Shown here: positions 45,241 through 57,110 of the stretch, in pieces | Numbering within the stretch: position 1 is the stretch's first letter | Layout: every line of letters starts with the position of its first letter | NCBI GenBank assembly: GCA_023055425.1 | Contig: JALGPY010000070.1 | Span: 62,001-126,000 of the forward strand | DNA: 64,000 nucleotides | DNA from: Linanthus parryae | Taxonomy: Eukaryota > Streptophyta > Magnoliopsida > Ericales > Polemoniaceae | Reading direction: 5' to 3' | Notes under the pieces: generated by a model | What the model saw: the letters and a program-made list of their open reading frames with translations, nothing else | Told to the model about the DNA's origin: nothing | The model's database searches: none | Made by a program: the position numbers and the translations under genes

Positions 45241-45895
45241 TGCCAACAAGCGCCTTGTAATTTAAGGTCGACGACCTGACCTTGTTACCTTATATGTGTT
45301 AAGGAGGCCTAGCACAACGTGCCTCCTCCTTCAGTTTCTTGCTCTTGATCTTTTGCACCACATCATGTGCACACACCACATTTGACTTCTTTTATTATTC
45401 GGATGGATCTGGTTGAAAAACGATATCTAACCTAAGAGTATCCACTCCTTTCTCTCTAAATTTTATCATCGTCAACTTAATCTTCCCTTTTCCTGGATGG
45501 AATGTCATGAGCACAAGTGCTGAATCTGGAGCTTTGATAGTAAGCTAAACCACATTGGCGCGCATTGTCTTCAGCAGGTGTCTTCCAAAGATAAGGGGCA
45601 CATCGTGATCCTCCTTGATATCCACCATACGAAGTCAGCAAGAAAGACAAATGCACCCACTTTGACAAGCAAGTTCTCAATCACAGAATTTGCTGTAACA
45701 ATAGAGTTGTCTGCCAATTACACACCCATTGTAACCGGAGTTGGCGCACCAATGCCTAATCTCTGAAAAGAGGACAATGGCATGAGATTAATACTCACTC
45801 CTAGATCATAGACACCATGTGTATGAAATCCACCCCAAGAGTGCAGCCTTTTGTAATACTGTCTAGATATCTCATCTTGGGAATATCGCTTTGTA
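45241..45895 (-). pseudogene. Athila-like protease, broken, joined to the pol end
   Basis: The minus strand reads DLGVSINLMPLSSFQRLGI, the retropepsin active-site block (catalytic Asp near 45805), then LLVKVGAFVFLADF and DHDVPLIFGR. Stops follow GV and TC. RT, RNase H and integrase are absent: the frame meets the pol-end block within 300 bases, so about 3 kb was deleted. Confidence 0.75.
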
Positions 45896-46415
45896 TCACT
45901 GTACTAATGTCTCTGTCAGCTTCATTGTGGCATAAGGATCTATGCTCTTCTTGCCCCACAGAATCTCCTTCAAAAATTTCTTATACCTGGGAATCTGAGA
46001 AAGTGATTTCACAAGAGGGGTGTTTATATGAAGTTGTTTGAATATATTCATAAATCTCCCAAAGTGCTCCTCATCATTCCTCTTCAGTGACGCTGGATAT
46101 GGAACTTGTGGCTCATTATTACCCGGATAGAGTGCTCTTGGGCTCTTCTTTCTTCTCAACCGTGTACTTTAATTAGGGACTCAAGGTGGTCTTGGGAACC
46201 TATTCATCCAATTCTTATTATGTGGACTTAGTAGATTCATATCTCTCATGGTCAGGATATGGAGGATCTTGAGTATCAATGCGTTTGCGAGTAGTAATAG
46301 CCTTCAGTTGCTCAGTATGAGTAAGCAAGAAGCATACCTGGTGGACATTTAGTAAGTTGACTGGAAATCTATCCCATCTGCATCTCATATGGAGATTAGT
46401 TGATTTAGTATGCAT
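45896..46415 (-). pseudogene. Athila-like gag C-terminus
   Basis: The frame 45896-46159 has EEHFGRFMNIFKQLHINTPL, SQIPRYKKFLKEILWGKK and ATMKLTETLVQ, the conserved linker before protease in Athila elements. A more upstream piece (46218-46415) has EQLKAITTRKRID, the block that precedes it in the family. Confidence 0.75.
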
Positions 46416-47083
46416 ATGATGTATTAATTAATTAGAGACATAAAGCTAGGTTTAGAGCAAAATTGGGGAACAAAAGGTGTTTTTGTCCCACATAGGGTTC
46501 GACTACAAGGAAGAGAAGAGAAAAAAATTGTGTTTTTCCACCTGAAGGGATTCGTCCATGGTGGCTGAATAGCCCCTTACGGTTTTGGCCAATCTTGTCC
46601 CCCATTTCCTGCGCGCGCTGACCCAATGCCGACTGGCCAGCCGGTTCAGCCAGCCGGCCGGTCTGACCGGGCGGGCTGGTCCAACCGTTTTGTCCCGGTT
46701 TGGCGGTTCATGGTGGTTTAGCTAGTATGACTAGCTTGACCACTTTGACCGTTTTCGCCCTAGTGTCCCACTTTCACTAAAAATGACCAAGCGCGTTAAA
46801 AATTGAGTTTAACTATATTATGTGCTTTATTGAATGGTGATGGATGTGGCCTTAGATGTGGATGATGTGGATGTTTAGTTTTGTGGTTTGGTTTTATTAT
46901 AAATAATGTAATTAATTAAGTTTTACAGCATGTGTATCGTCTTCTCCCTCGCCTCTAAGGTTCCTCTATTTAGTTTAGATGCTAGCTAGAATTAGATAGA
47001 TAGAATTTAGTCAAGGCATGGAGAAGAAGACTAAATACTGAAGAAACCACGAGATGGCGTTATTCCACAAGCTAGGACTCAGG
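46416..47083. other. Unassigned, partly GC-rich stretch
   Basis: I see no gene. A GC-rich part (46612-46700) repeats CAGCCGG and CGGTCTGACC words; an AT-rich part has ATTATAAATAA at about 46911-46922. The last 40 bases match the extended leader of element E (30352-30396, inverted), so at least the right end belongs to the Angela-like leader. Confidence 0.35.
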
Positions 47084-47916
47084 GACCAAAGATGGGGGCA
47101 CATGGAGATGAGCTTGCTGTTTTTAGGGCTTATAGATATTATCATCGGCTTGTGAATATCTTAGTTTTAGGAGGCCACATCCACTCAAGTTTATTCATTG
47201 TGTATTTATTTATTGTCTTTTTATTTATTTTTAATGTATGGTTGATGCATGCAAAACGTAACAAGATAATAATCAAACGTAACAAGATAATAATTAAACG
47301 TAACAAGATAATAATTTTATTTGGGATTGCCCAACTTCAAATAAGTATATCAGATGATTGGATCAACAAAGAAATTAAAATTGACAAGGAAATCCCTAAA
47401 CAATAAATATTGCATTTTGCCTTCTCATTAATTGACACTCGTCAAACTATAATGTATCAAACTATTTCTTGCCAAAAAAAAAGGCGATTTGATTCATCAT
47501 AGGATGGTGCGATAGAACAAGTTAGTAATGTGCAATTGTTGAAGTAAGAGGATTAACTTAACTAAGCTACTTCAATAGGATTGAAATCCTAGAGACAAGG
47601 CAATTGGGATTATCTATGGGATAGATACATAAAAAGTTATTTGCCCAATTGAACCAAGAGTTTCATATGATGCAATTGGAAATTTTTCCTACCTAAATAA
47701 ATAATTTTCGGATGACTTGCCAAAGCAAGCTCAAAAAGAGGTGAAATATGGATCTTGACCCACTAGAAAATATATGATATTTTCCGCATGAATGGTGAGG
47801 GCTAATAATCTGAGAAAATAGTGGGAGCCATATCTAATGATCTAGCCATTTTTAAATGTAGTTAATTTGTTCACAAAATACTAAAACTTGTATATTTCAC
47901 ATTTTGTAGAGTACTA
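47084..47916 (+). other. Leader of the plus-strand Angela-like copia
   Basis: Collinear, inverted, with 29968-30352 and 54885-55697. A threefold 21-bp tandem repeat lies at 47254-47316. The open frame 47092-47406 is chance; it spans the repeat (KRNKIII three times). Confidence 0.65.
47254..47316. repeat. 3 x 21-bp tandem repeat
   Basis: Unit AAACGTAACAAGATAATAAT(C/T), three copies in phase. The related leaders at 30240 and 55600 have a single AAACGT block here. Confidence 0.9.
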
Positions 47917-48693
47917 ATGGCAAACAATCCATCAACATCGACACTATCACTACGATCACTCCTTGAGAAGGAAAAACTATCTGGAAACAATTTTCTGGAC
48001 TGGTACAGAAACTTGAGAATTTTTCTCAAGCAAGAAAAGAAGTTGTACATTCTAGTTGAACCGGTTCCTGAGGCGCCAGAAAATGATGCTGCTACTGCAA
48101 GGAAGGCACATCAGGAGATTGTTGACGATTCTAATTATGCGACTTGCCTGATGATTTTTACCATTAACTCTAAGCTTCATAAGCAACGTGAGAACATGGA
48201 GGAATATGATATGATTATACATTTGAGGAAGCTCTTCCAAGAGCAGGCCAGGCATGCGCGGTACGAAGTATCTAAGGCATTGTTTAAATGTCATATGTTA
48301 GAGGAAAACCCAGTGGGGCCTCATGTACTGTGCATTATCGGGTACTTGGAGAATCTCACACGTCTGGGGTTTCCGATGGTTCAAGAGTTGGCCACTGATC
48401 TCATCCTACAATCGTTTCCAGATAGTTATCGACAGTTCATCAGGAACTATAACATGAATGAGATCAACAAACCTTTGCCATATGTGCTCAATATATTGAG
48501 TACAGATGAACAAAGCATTAATAAGTGGAAAGGCAAGGCCATACTGATGTTTAACAAAGGAAAGAGCAAGCGAGTTGCTTCCACCTCCACAGGGAAAGGC
48601 AAGGCAGTTGAAAAACCCAAGGAAGTTTCCCTGAAACCTGCTGGTGGGGTGGCCAAAGGCGCATGTCATTATTTTAGTCAGACTGGCCACTAG
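47917..48693 (+). CDS. Angela-like copia gag (258 aa, ends in the knuckle)
   Basis: It starts MANNPSTSTLSLRSLLEKEK and has NNFLDWYRNLRIFLKQEKK, LRKLFQEQARHARYEVSKAL, NPVGPHVLCIIGYLENLTRL and KGKAVEKPKEVSLKPAGG. It stops inside the zinc knuckle: CHYFSQTGH then TAG, where the second Cys is Phe and a Trp/Lys codon became a stop. The homologous frame continues as KRNSPKHLEDKRLGIVIP. Gag builds the particle. No close promoter is recognised. Confidence 0.82.
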   Translation: MANNPSTSTLSLRSLLEKEKLSGNNFLDWYRNLRIFLKQEKKLYILVEPVPEAPENDAATARKAHQEIVDDSNYATCLMIFTINSKLHKQRENMEEYDMIIHLRKLFQEQARHARYEVSKALFKCHMLEENPVGPHVLCIIGYLENLTRLGFPMVQELATDLILQSFPDSYRQFIRNYNMNEINKPLPYVLNILSTDEQSINKWKGKAILMFNKGKSKRVASTSTGKGKAVEKPKEVSLKPAGGVAKGACHYFSQTGH

Positions 48694-49563
48694 AAGAGGA
48701 ACAGTCCAAAACATCTCGAAGATAAAAGACTTGGAATAGTGATTCCACCACCACCAGGTATTTTTGCTTATTTGGATGGTTTGCATTATTTTAATGATGT
48801 ATTATCTAATGGGTTATATATCCTTAATCTGGATACTCCATCTATGACGTAAATAACAAGATGATTAAAATTAATGATTTAAATCCTACTTATCTATGGC
48901 ATTGTCGTTTAGTCCATATAAATGAGAAACATATTTTTAGACTCCATAAGGATGGATTACTAGACTCATTTGATTATGAATCACATGAGACATGTGAATC
49001 TTGTTTATTAGGAAAAATGACAAAGTCTCCTTTCATAGTGATTTATTGGCACCCATACATACTGATGTGTGTGGACCGTTCCCATGCCTGCCAGAGGTGG
49101 TTATCTTTATTTCATTACATTTACTGATGATTTCAGTAGATATGGATTTTTATACCTTGTGAAGGCCAACTTCGAATCCTTTGAAAAGTTCAAAGAATTC
49201 AAGAATGAAATAGATTAGCAACTTGGAAAGAGTATTAAGGCTCTAGAATCGGATCGTGGAGGAGAATACTTAAGCTAAGAGTTTCATGACTATCTTAGAG
49301 AGTGTGGGATCTTGTCCCAATTCACTCCACCTGGAACGCCACAATGGAATGGCGTGTCCGAGAGGAGGAATCAAACATTGTTGGACATGATTCGATCTAT
49401 GATGTGTCAAACTGATCTTTCAATATCGTTTTGGGGACATGCCCTATTAAGTGCAGCTTTCACCCTTAACCGTGCTCCATCCAAATCGGTCAAGAAGACT
49501 CAATATGCGATATGGACTGGGAGGCGTCCAATAGTGTCGTTTATGAAGATATGGGGTTGGTAT
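48694..49563 (+). pseudogene. Angela-like copia protease scrap and integrase
   Basis: After the gag stop, most of protease is deleted. LWHCRLVHINEKHIFRLHK and CESCLLGKMTKSPF (48861-49127) are the HHCC finger. HTDVCGPFP, SDRGGEY (stop and shift nearby) and NGVSERRNQTLLDMIRSMM (49312-49563) cover the D, D, E core. The frame ends at WGW where the oppositely oriented LTR begins. Confidence 0.8.
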
Positions 49564-50918
49564 TGTAGGGTTTTGATCATGGATACGCAGCGAAAAAATA
49601 TAGTTTATCCATTCAATACCCTCCAAGGATCACATGACAAGAAGCATAACGATGTTAAAGAAAGAATCATGTTACACACCTTAGGGTTTCTCCTGTGATG
49701 ACTTGTAACGCGAATTGTGTCACGTCTCTATGGTTGATCCATGTCTAGATTTGAGATCTAGATCTTCCTTATCCTTTGTGCTAGCTAGGAACGGAGGCAG
49801 AGGAAGAATAAATCGCGCAACACGAGGCAAAAAGGAGGTGGCGGCCTCCTTTGTTGGCCGACGGGGTAGGGGCGGCGGCAAGGGGGTCGGGCAGCCCTCT
49901 TGCTTGCGTGCTCTCTCTCCTTTTGTTCTCTCCCACTCAAGTTATGAACAATAGGCTCATAAGTGTGGGAAGGAAGGAAGGAGCATCGTTTATATACTCC
50001 AACAATTCCTTGTCAACTACCTAAAGGACCTATTCTAGTCCTACTAGAATTCAATTTAGTCCCTTCCTTGCAAATTAGTCCTACTAAGTTTGCAAGGTGT
50101 TGCAAAGTGATCCTTATAATTAATTAATCATATTAATTAATTCCCAAATCTAGCTCAACTCTATATAGTGTGTGACCCCATAGGTTCTATCTAGTTGGTA
50201 GCAACAATTTGCTAATATGGAGCGGTGTTAGCAAAACGTCCGTTCTAGCCAACTAATAGAATAGTCATTCGACAAACCTTGTACAAGTAATTTTCACATC
50301 CCATTGTCTCTATATCCGGATTGGACATGAGACATACAAGTCACACTCGTATATCCAATCCATAGTTTCTGGCCAGACATTCTATAAGCACTATCGCTCG
50401 AGTGTCCTAGGATATTTGCTCTCGTTATGTGGGAGGGACAAATTCTATCTACGTCCACTACGATTTCTAATCATGCTTCTTATTGTATCCAGTACACGCC
50501 TTTATAGCTACCCAGTTACGGTGTAGAATTTGACGCTACCAAAATCACAATAATCCACAACTAGACAATCTAATGACTTCAAGTCTAAGGATGACAATAG
50601 CATTGCACCACGAGAAGCGCTTGTAACTTAACATAACATGTATGTAGCCTTCTCGGAGATGGATCAATCCAGTGCGCCATTACCCTTAATGCACACCCAT
50701 GTGTTGGATCATGATATCTCCATATCAATCCAACCCCATACTAGTGTATAGATTGTCCTATTAATCATTATACTGGACTAGGGATATTTAAGATAAACAA
50801 CACAATTGTAAATCTAAGGACTTAATTATATTAAATATCCAATAAATAATACAATGAATTTTCTAGCCAAAATAAATTCATACTAAACTAGATTGCCTCT
50901 AGGGCATCTATTCCAACA
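49564..50918 (-). repeat. 3' LTR of the minus-strand Angela-like copia
   Basis: On the minus strand it runs from TGTTGGAATAGATGCCCTAG to AAAACCCTACA. TATATAAA is at 49989-49996 (minus). The polypurine tract (50919-50929) and pol end follow on the right. The open frame 49715-49954 is LTR. Confidence 0.9.
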
Positions 50919-51822
50919 GTCTCCCACTTGCACTAGAGCCAATCTGGCGCATCTCGTATGCCCATACTCCTAGTGTGCCCTTCATGCTTCCACTGCGTGA
51001 GCGGCTTTGTAAGTGGGTCTGACAGATTCTCATCTGTAGGAATCTTGCATATCCGAATGTCTCCTCTATCGATAATATCTCGAATCAGATGAAACTTCCT
51101 GAGCACGTGCTTGGACTTCTGGTGCGACCTGACTCCTTTGATTGTGCGATCGCCCCAGTGTTGTCACAGTACAACTCAACTGGATCAGCAATGCTAGGAA
51201 CCACACCAAGTTGAGAAACAAACTTTCTGATCCAAACAGCTTCCTTTGCTGCGCCATTTTCAGCAATGTACTCAGCCTCTGTTGTAGAATCAACCACCGT
51301 CTCTTGCTTGGAACTATTCCAGCTCACCGCTGCTCCATTCAGGCATAATACATATCCCGATTGTGATCTAAAGTCATCTCTGTCAGTTTGGAAGCTTGCA
51401 TCCGAGTAACCCCTTACACGTAACTCTTCCTCACCGCCAAATATCAAGAAGGCATCCTTAGTTCGTCTCAAGTACTTTAGGATGTTCTTGACTGCAATCC
51501 AGTGACTCTCACCTGGACTGGATTGGTATCTGCTTGTCATACTCAAGGCATATGACACATCTGGTCTGGTACATAACATGGCGTACATGATAGATCCTAT
51601 GGCCGAGGCATAGGGAACTGTACTCATGCGTTCCTTCTCAATATCATCGGAAGGACACCCACTCTTCGAAAGAGTAATTCCATGTGACATGGGCAAGAAT
51701 CCCTTCTTGGAATCTTGCATATTGAACTGTTTCAACACCTTTTCAATATATGTACTCTGACTTAGGCCTAGAAGTCTCTTAGATCTATCTCTATAGATCT
51801 TTATACCTAGTATATAGGCTGC
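50919..51822 (-). pseudogene. Angela-like RNase H
   Basis: The frame 51085-51738 (217 aa) has MSTVPYASAIGSIMYAMLC, RPDVSYALSMTSRY, VRGYSDASFQTDRDD, TTEAEYIAENGAAKEAVW and LYCDNTGAIAQ. A shift near 51140 moves the end KHVLRKFHLI and SDPLTKPL to another frame. A stop lies near 51825 between RT and this frame. Nearly complete, so fairly young. Confidence 0.85.
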
Positions 51823-52367
51823 TTACCCTAAGTCTTTCATTGAGAAACACTTTCCCAGCCAATCTTTAACAGATTGCAGCATGGGAACGTCGTTTCCAAT
51901 GAGTAGTATGTCATCTACATAGAATACCAGAAAAGCTACAGAGCTCCCACTAACCTTCTTGTAGAGACAAGATTCATCTTCGTTTCTGATGAAGCCAAAC
52001 TCTTTGACTACTTCATCAAAACGTCGATTCCAACTCCTAGAAGCTTGCTTCAATCCATAAATAAATCGTTGCAGCTTACAGACTTTGTTGGCTTGCTTCG
52101 GATCTTCAAAACCCTCCGGCTGCATCATATACACGTCCTCGAGGATATTCCCATAAAGGAATGCTGTTTCGACATCCATCTGCCAAATCTCATAGTCGTA
52201 GTATGCCGCAGTTGCAAGTAGGATTCGTATGGATTTGTCATTGCGACTGGTGAAAAGGTTTCATCATAGTCAATACCATGAATCTGTCTGAATCCTTTAG
52301 CCACCAATCATCCCTTATAAGTCATCACATTACCATCCATGTCGATCTTCTTCTTGAAGACCCACTT
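51823..52367 (-). pseudogene. Angela-like reverse transcriptase
   Basis: The frame 51823-52179 has MDVETAFLYGNILEDVYM, KLQRFIYGLKQASRSWNRR and the catalytic FYVDDILLIGND intact. Upstream (52125-52307) has VAKGFRQIHGIDYDETFSPV in another frame; one shift near 52180 separates them. Confidence 0.85.
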
Positions 52368-53467
52368 TCACCCTATGGGCCGAGCCCCTTCGGGTGGTTC
52401 GACCAAAGTCCATACTTTGTTGGTATACATGGATTCCATCTCGGATCTCATGGCTTCTAGACACATCTGAGAGTTTGGCCCTTTTATGGCCTCTTCATAG
52501 GTAGTAGGCTCATCATCTATGAGCATCGTGTCGCCGGAATCAGTCACGAGAATTCCATACCTCGCGGGTTCCTGGCGCACTCTACTAGATCTACGAAGCT
52601 CTTGCGTTACCTGACTAGGCTGTTCCACAACTCCTTGTGGATCTTGTTCATGTTCCATAGTTGGTTCAGTGATTTGTGGTTCTTGAATTTCTTCAAGTTC
52701 TACAGTCCTCCCACTTGCTTCTTCAGAGACAAACTCTCTTTCTAGAAACACGCCGGACCGAGCAACAAACACTTTGTTCTCAGTTGGATTGTCGAAGTAG
52801 TAACCCTTAGTTTCCTTAGGGTACCCCACAAATTTACACTTATCTGACTTTGGCCCTAGCTTGTCTGATTGTAAACGGTTTACATAGACAACGCAGCCCC
52901 AAATCTTCATGAAAAAAATAGTGTGGGACGCCTCCCACTCCACATCCCATGTGGTGTCTTCATGACTGGTTTAGATGGAACACGGTTAATGGTGAAAGCT
53001 GCACTTAATAGAGCATAGCCCCAAAATGATAATGGAAGATCGGTTTGACACATCATAGATCGAACCATATCCAATAGGGTTCGATTCCTCCTCTCGGACA
53101 CGCCATTCCATTGTGGTGTTCCGGGTGGAGTGAGTTGGGACACGATCCCACACTCTCTAAGATAGTCGTCAAACTCTTGGATCAAGTATTCTCCTCCACG
53201 ATCCGATCGTAGAGCCTTGATACTTTTGCCAAGTTGCTTCTCTACTTCACTTTTGAATTCTTTGAACCTTTCAAAGGATTCGGATTTGGCCCTCATGAGG
53301 TACACAAATTCATATCTATTGTAATCTTCAGTAAATGTAATGAAGTAGACGTAACCACCCCTGGCAGGCGTGGCAAATGGCCCACACACATCAGTATGTA
53401 TGAACGCCAATTGCTCACTAGTCCTCTCACCTTTCTTATTGAAAGGGGACTTTGTCATTTTTCCCAA
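52368..53467 (-). pseudogene. Angela-like integrase
   Basis: Frame 52907-53467 (186 aa) holds LLGKMTKSPF, D26 (HTDVCGPF), D89 (RSDRGGEY) and E125 (NGVSERRN) with the standard 35 residues between the last two. It shifts near 52920 into frame 52368-52943, the integrase tail with VYVNRLQSDKLGPKSDKCKF, YPKETKGYYF and the start of RT (KVWTLVEPPEGARPIG). Only one shift, so recently active by appearance. Confidence 0.86.
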
Positions 53468-53980
53468 TAAACAAGCCTCACATGTCTCATATGATTCAAA
53501 ATCAAATGAGTCTAGGAATCCATCCTTATGGAGTCTAGATACACGTTTCTCGTTTATATGGCCTACACGACAGTGCCATAAGTAAGCAGGATTTAAATCA
53601 TGTATTTTAATTCTCTTGGTATTAATGTTGTAGACAGATTGCTTAGATCAAGGACATACAGTCCATTAAATAATTGCGCACTACAATAGTGAATATTATT
53701 AAAATAAAAGGAACAACAATTGTTCTTTATTGAAATAATAAAACCTTCCTTATCCAAACAAGAAATAGAAATAATTTTTCTGCTCATAGCAGGCACAAAT
53801 AGCAATTATTTAATTCTAAAACTAATCCTGAAGGTAGAGATAGCTCGCACACGCCCACGGCCAACGCAACAACTTTTGCTCCATTCCCAACGCGCAGGTC
53901 TATCTCTCCTTTAGCTTATCTTCTACTTCTCTTTAGATCTTGCACATTTTGGAAAATGTGAGATCCACATCCAGTATCTA
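53468..53980 (-). pseudogene. Angela-like protease and integrase finger
   Basis: It holds SWVLDTGCGSHIF (protease DTG, about 53970-54010), AMSRKIISISCLDKEGF (53593-53805) and YLWHCRVGHINEKRVSRLHK with CETCEACL in a shifted frame (53470-53590). At least two shifts. Confidence 0.75.
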
Positions 53981-54884
53981 ATACCCATGATGTAGAGACA
54001 GTTAAATTGACATCTACAACAAAAATACCTGGTGGTGATGGAATCACTATTCCAAGCCTCTTGTCCTCCTGATATTTTAGGAAGTTCCTCCTCCAGTGTC
54101 CAGGCTGACTGCAATAGTGACACTCACCTTTAGTCACACCTTTGGCAATGACACCAACAGTCTTAAGGGCAGGTTCCTTGGGTTTGGAAACTGACTTGCC
54201 TTTGCCCTTGGAGGATGAGGCAAACCTTTTGCCCTTGGAGGATGAGGCAAACATTTTGCCCTTTCCTTTCTGTACCATCATAATGGCCTTGCCCTTACCC
54301 TTGTTGATGTTTTGTTCAGCTGTCCTCGTTTCATGATCTCGTCCATGTTATAGTTCATGATGAACTGTCCATAACTCTCAGGCAACGATTGCAACACGAG
54401 ATCTGTCGCCAACTCTTGGCCGACCGGAAACCCTAGTCGCGTGAGATTATCCAAGTATCCGATCATACGGAGTACATGAGGTCCCACAGGATTTCCTTCA
54501 GCCAGATGACACGTGAACAATTCCTTAGAGACGTCATACCTCTCAACCCTTGCCTGCTCTTGGAAGAGCTGCTTTAGATGCTCGATCATATCGACAACAT
54601 TCATGCTTTCGTGTTGCTTCTGAAGCTCAGAAGTCATGGTGCATAGCATAAGGCAGGCCGCATCATTAGCGTTATTAACACGCTTTTTGATACGCCTTTA
54701 GGGCTGCAGGGGTATTGTTCTCTGGACCTGCTGGAACTTGCTCCTCTATTGCGTACAGTTTCTTCTCTTGCTTGAGAACAATTCTCAAGTTTCTGTACCA
54801 ATCAAGAAATTTGGTTCCAGAGAGCTTGTCATTCTCAAGGACAGATCGTAGGGAATGTTGTGAAATCGATGAGTTGTTTTCCAT
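53981..54884 (-). pseudogene. Angela-like gag
   Basis: It starts at ATG 54884 (MENNSSISQHSLRSVLE), preferred to the upstream in-frame ATG because it matches the relative at 47917. It has FLDWYRNLRIVLKQEKK, EHLKQLFQEQARVERYDVSK and NPVGPHVLRMIGYLDNLTRL (54278-54649). A shift near 54660 and one near 54290 break it. The knuckle CHYCSQPGHWRRNF (54060-54110) has Phe in place of the last Cys. SSSKGK is repeated in 54190-54260. Confidence 0.8.
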
Positions 54885-55697
54885 TTGGAATTCTACAAAA
54901 GGAAAATACGCAAGTTTTAGTATTTGTGAACTTTTGACTATATTCAATAATGGCTAGTTTATCAAATATAGCTCCCACTATTTTTCTACGGATTTATAAC
55001 CCTCAAGATATTAATGCGGAAAATATCCTTATATTTTCTAGTGGGTCAAGATCCATGTTTCATCTCCTTATGAGCTTGCTTTGGCAAGTCAGCCATATTT
55101 TGACTACTTTAGGCAGGAACAATTCCAATTGCATCCCTATGCAACTCTTAGTTCAATTGGGCAAATAACTCCTTATTTATCCATCCGCATGGATAATTCC
55201 ATTTGATAGCCCCTAGATTTTAATCATATTAATAGCCTAGTTGTGTCCAACCTCTTATTTAAGCAATTGCACATTACTTGTTTGTGCCATCGCATTCCAT
55301 CATTATGAACCCAGTCGTCTTGCTTTGGCATGTAAGAACTTGATAAATCATGATGATAATGAGTGTTTAAATAGCGAGAAGGCAAGAACACAATGTTTGA
55401 ATTTTAAGGGATTTTTCAAATTCAACTTTTAATTGTTTTGTTGATCCATATCAACTGACCTATCTATTTGAGTTTGGGCACAACTCCAAATAATAGATCC
55501 GGGTTGTCTAATTATCTTATTATCCTAATTGCATGCATCATCCATACACCAACCACAAAATAATAAGACAATAAAATAAACAACCAAAAAAATAAAACGT
55601 TATGTGGATATGGCCTTTTCTAGACTAAGATAATTCCAAGCCAATGGAATTATCTATGAACCCTAAAAGGAAACACATCTCCATGCGTCTTCATCTT
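54885..55697 (-). other. Leader of the minus-strand Angela-like copia
   Basis: About 0.8 kb non-coding, collinear with the leader of element E. Contains TTTTCTAGTGGGTCAAGATCCATG and CTTGCTTTGGCAAGTCAG. No primer site is found before the break near 55697. Confidence 0.7.
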
Positions 55698-56761
55698 TTG
55701 AGTTAAGGGCGATTAATGAAGCTTGAACCATAGAGAGTTCAGTGAAAGAGTCTCAATGAATAGGAAGCCCTGTAGTGGGGAAAACCTTAATTTTTAGCAT
55801 CATGCGCACCGGTTTCACGAAAGGAAGTCCTGAGTATTCAAGGAAAAGTGGAAAGAATACGAGGGCATACCTTTAGTTCCTATAGTGTGATATGAGGATT
55901 TGGTCTTTGGGGTAGTTGAATAGTCTGTTTTCGAGTGGAAACTTGTGGCCTCTTGAAATCTGGGGTGGACCTTCGTGTAGAGTCGGTTCAATGTGGTACA
56001 CTGTTTTAGCCTAAGTGAAGTTAGGGAGTGTACACCACCATTCCTTACGGCGATTTCAAGAGTTAACCGAAAAATCCCACACTTAGTCGCTCTAAATGCA
56101 CGAAGGAAATAAAATAAGAGAATGAAAAACAAAAGAAATCAAAATCTTCTCTTGGACTAGATACGGTGAACAGCCTAATGTTCCCCCGTTCGTGCGGGAA
56201 TTTAGATTCAAACCACTTAGAGTGTCTAAAGAAAATTAGAGTCAAGCCGTATTACACGGAGTTGTATCTCCCTTCATTGGGACAATTTGATTCAATGCAA
56301 TATCGGCTAAGAGGGTCTGAAAACCTCATATGACTTGGCGACAAAAGACTATCGTAAGACTAAGGATTCCTAGACCCTCTGAGCTAAAGGACGTGCCCAT
56401 ATCTTGGATTGAGTTTGGTGGATGTTTGTAAACCCCATAGTGAGCTTGTGCGTAGGATCATTGTATTTTCAATTCCGTATTGCGATTGTGTGAATTGCAA
56501 AAGAGACTTGTGAGAACTTGATGATTTTGGTTAGTGATAGCGAGAGTGCCATCTCATATGAAAAATAAAAGATATGCGTTGTTTCAATTCTTAAATTATT
56601 TATAATCGAGTTGCATTGTTTATAGTCATGTAGTTTGCATCGTGTGTGTTTTTTGTTTGTGTCACATGGCTAGTGGAGTTGTATGCAATTCGGTGGATGT
56701 AAATGTGGTGTGAAATTTGATTTTTTGCTCGGGACACGCAATAGGTAAGTGTGGGGGAATT
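55698..56761 (+). other. Athila-like gypsy 3' region ending in a polypurine tract
   Basis: No gene is seen; open frames on the minus strand (55815-56245, 56662-56886) have no motif. The end AAGTGTGGGGGAATT (56746-56760) is the Athila/Tat polypurine tract directly before a TG. It fixes the plus orientation. Confidence 0.7.
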
Positions 56762-57110
56762 TGATAGCTCCCTTTTAGGAGTTGTATTTGTATTAGATTC
56801 ACTATCGTTTTGCGTGATTTACGATGTATTTGGGAGTGTTTATGTCCAAATAGAGAGAAATCTAGCATGTTTGAGAGTTTAAGCATAAATGTGTAATCCG
56901 GAGATTATGTGTGTAATTTCAAGCTTTTATTTTCGCATTTGATCATCCTGTATTTGTTTCGTGTTGTGCGTTTCAGGAACCGGAGGCTCGGGAATGTTTA
57001 TTGGAGGTGGAATGAACTTCGGAAGAACGAGAAGGCTCAAGAACATGTTGGAGTAGAAAGCGGGTGAAGAAAAGCCCAAAGAATCAAAGAAAAATAGTGG
57101 AATTTTCCCA

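Larger units (their letters stand above)
49564..55697 (-). mobile_element. Angela-like copia (minus) inserted in its plus-strand relative
   Basis: Minus-strand order: leader, gag, protease, integrase, RT, RNase H, polypurine tract, 3' LTR (49564-50918). The 5' LTR is missing; the leader ends near 55697 against gypsy sequence. The left end interrupts the integrase of the relative at 49563. Confidence 0.83.

Noticed and set aside
45896..46159. Possible host gene with charged product
   Set aside because: FKQLHINTPL and KFLKEIL are the Athila gag-protease linker.
47092..47406. 104-aa frame with a KRNKIII repeat
   Set aside because: It reads through the 21-bp tandem repeat of a copia leader.
29968..55697. 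All Angela-like leaders seemed to stop at the same base, as if they lacked LTRs by design
   Set aside because: Further alignment extends the homology between 47040 and 30396, so the ends differ and are simple truncations.
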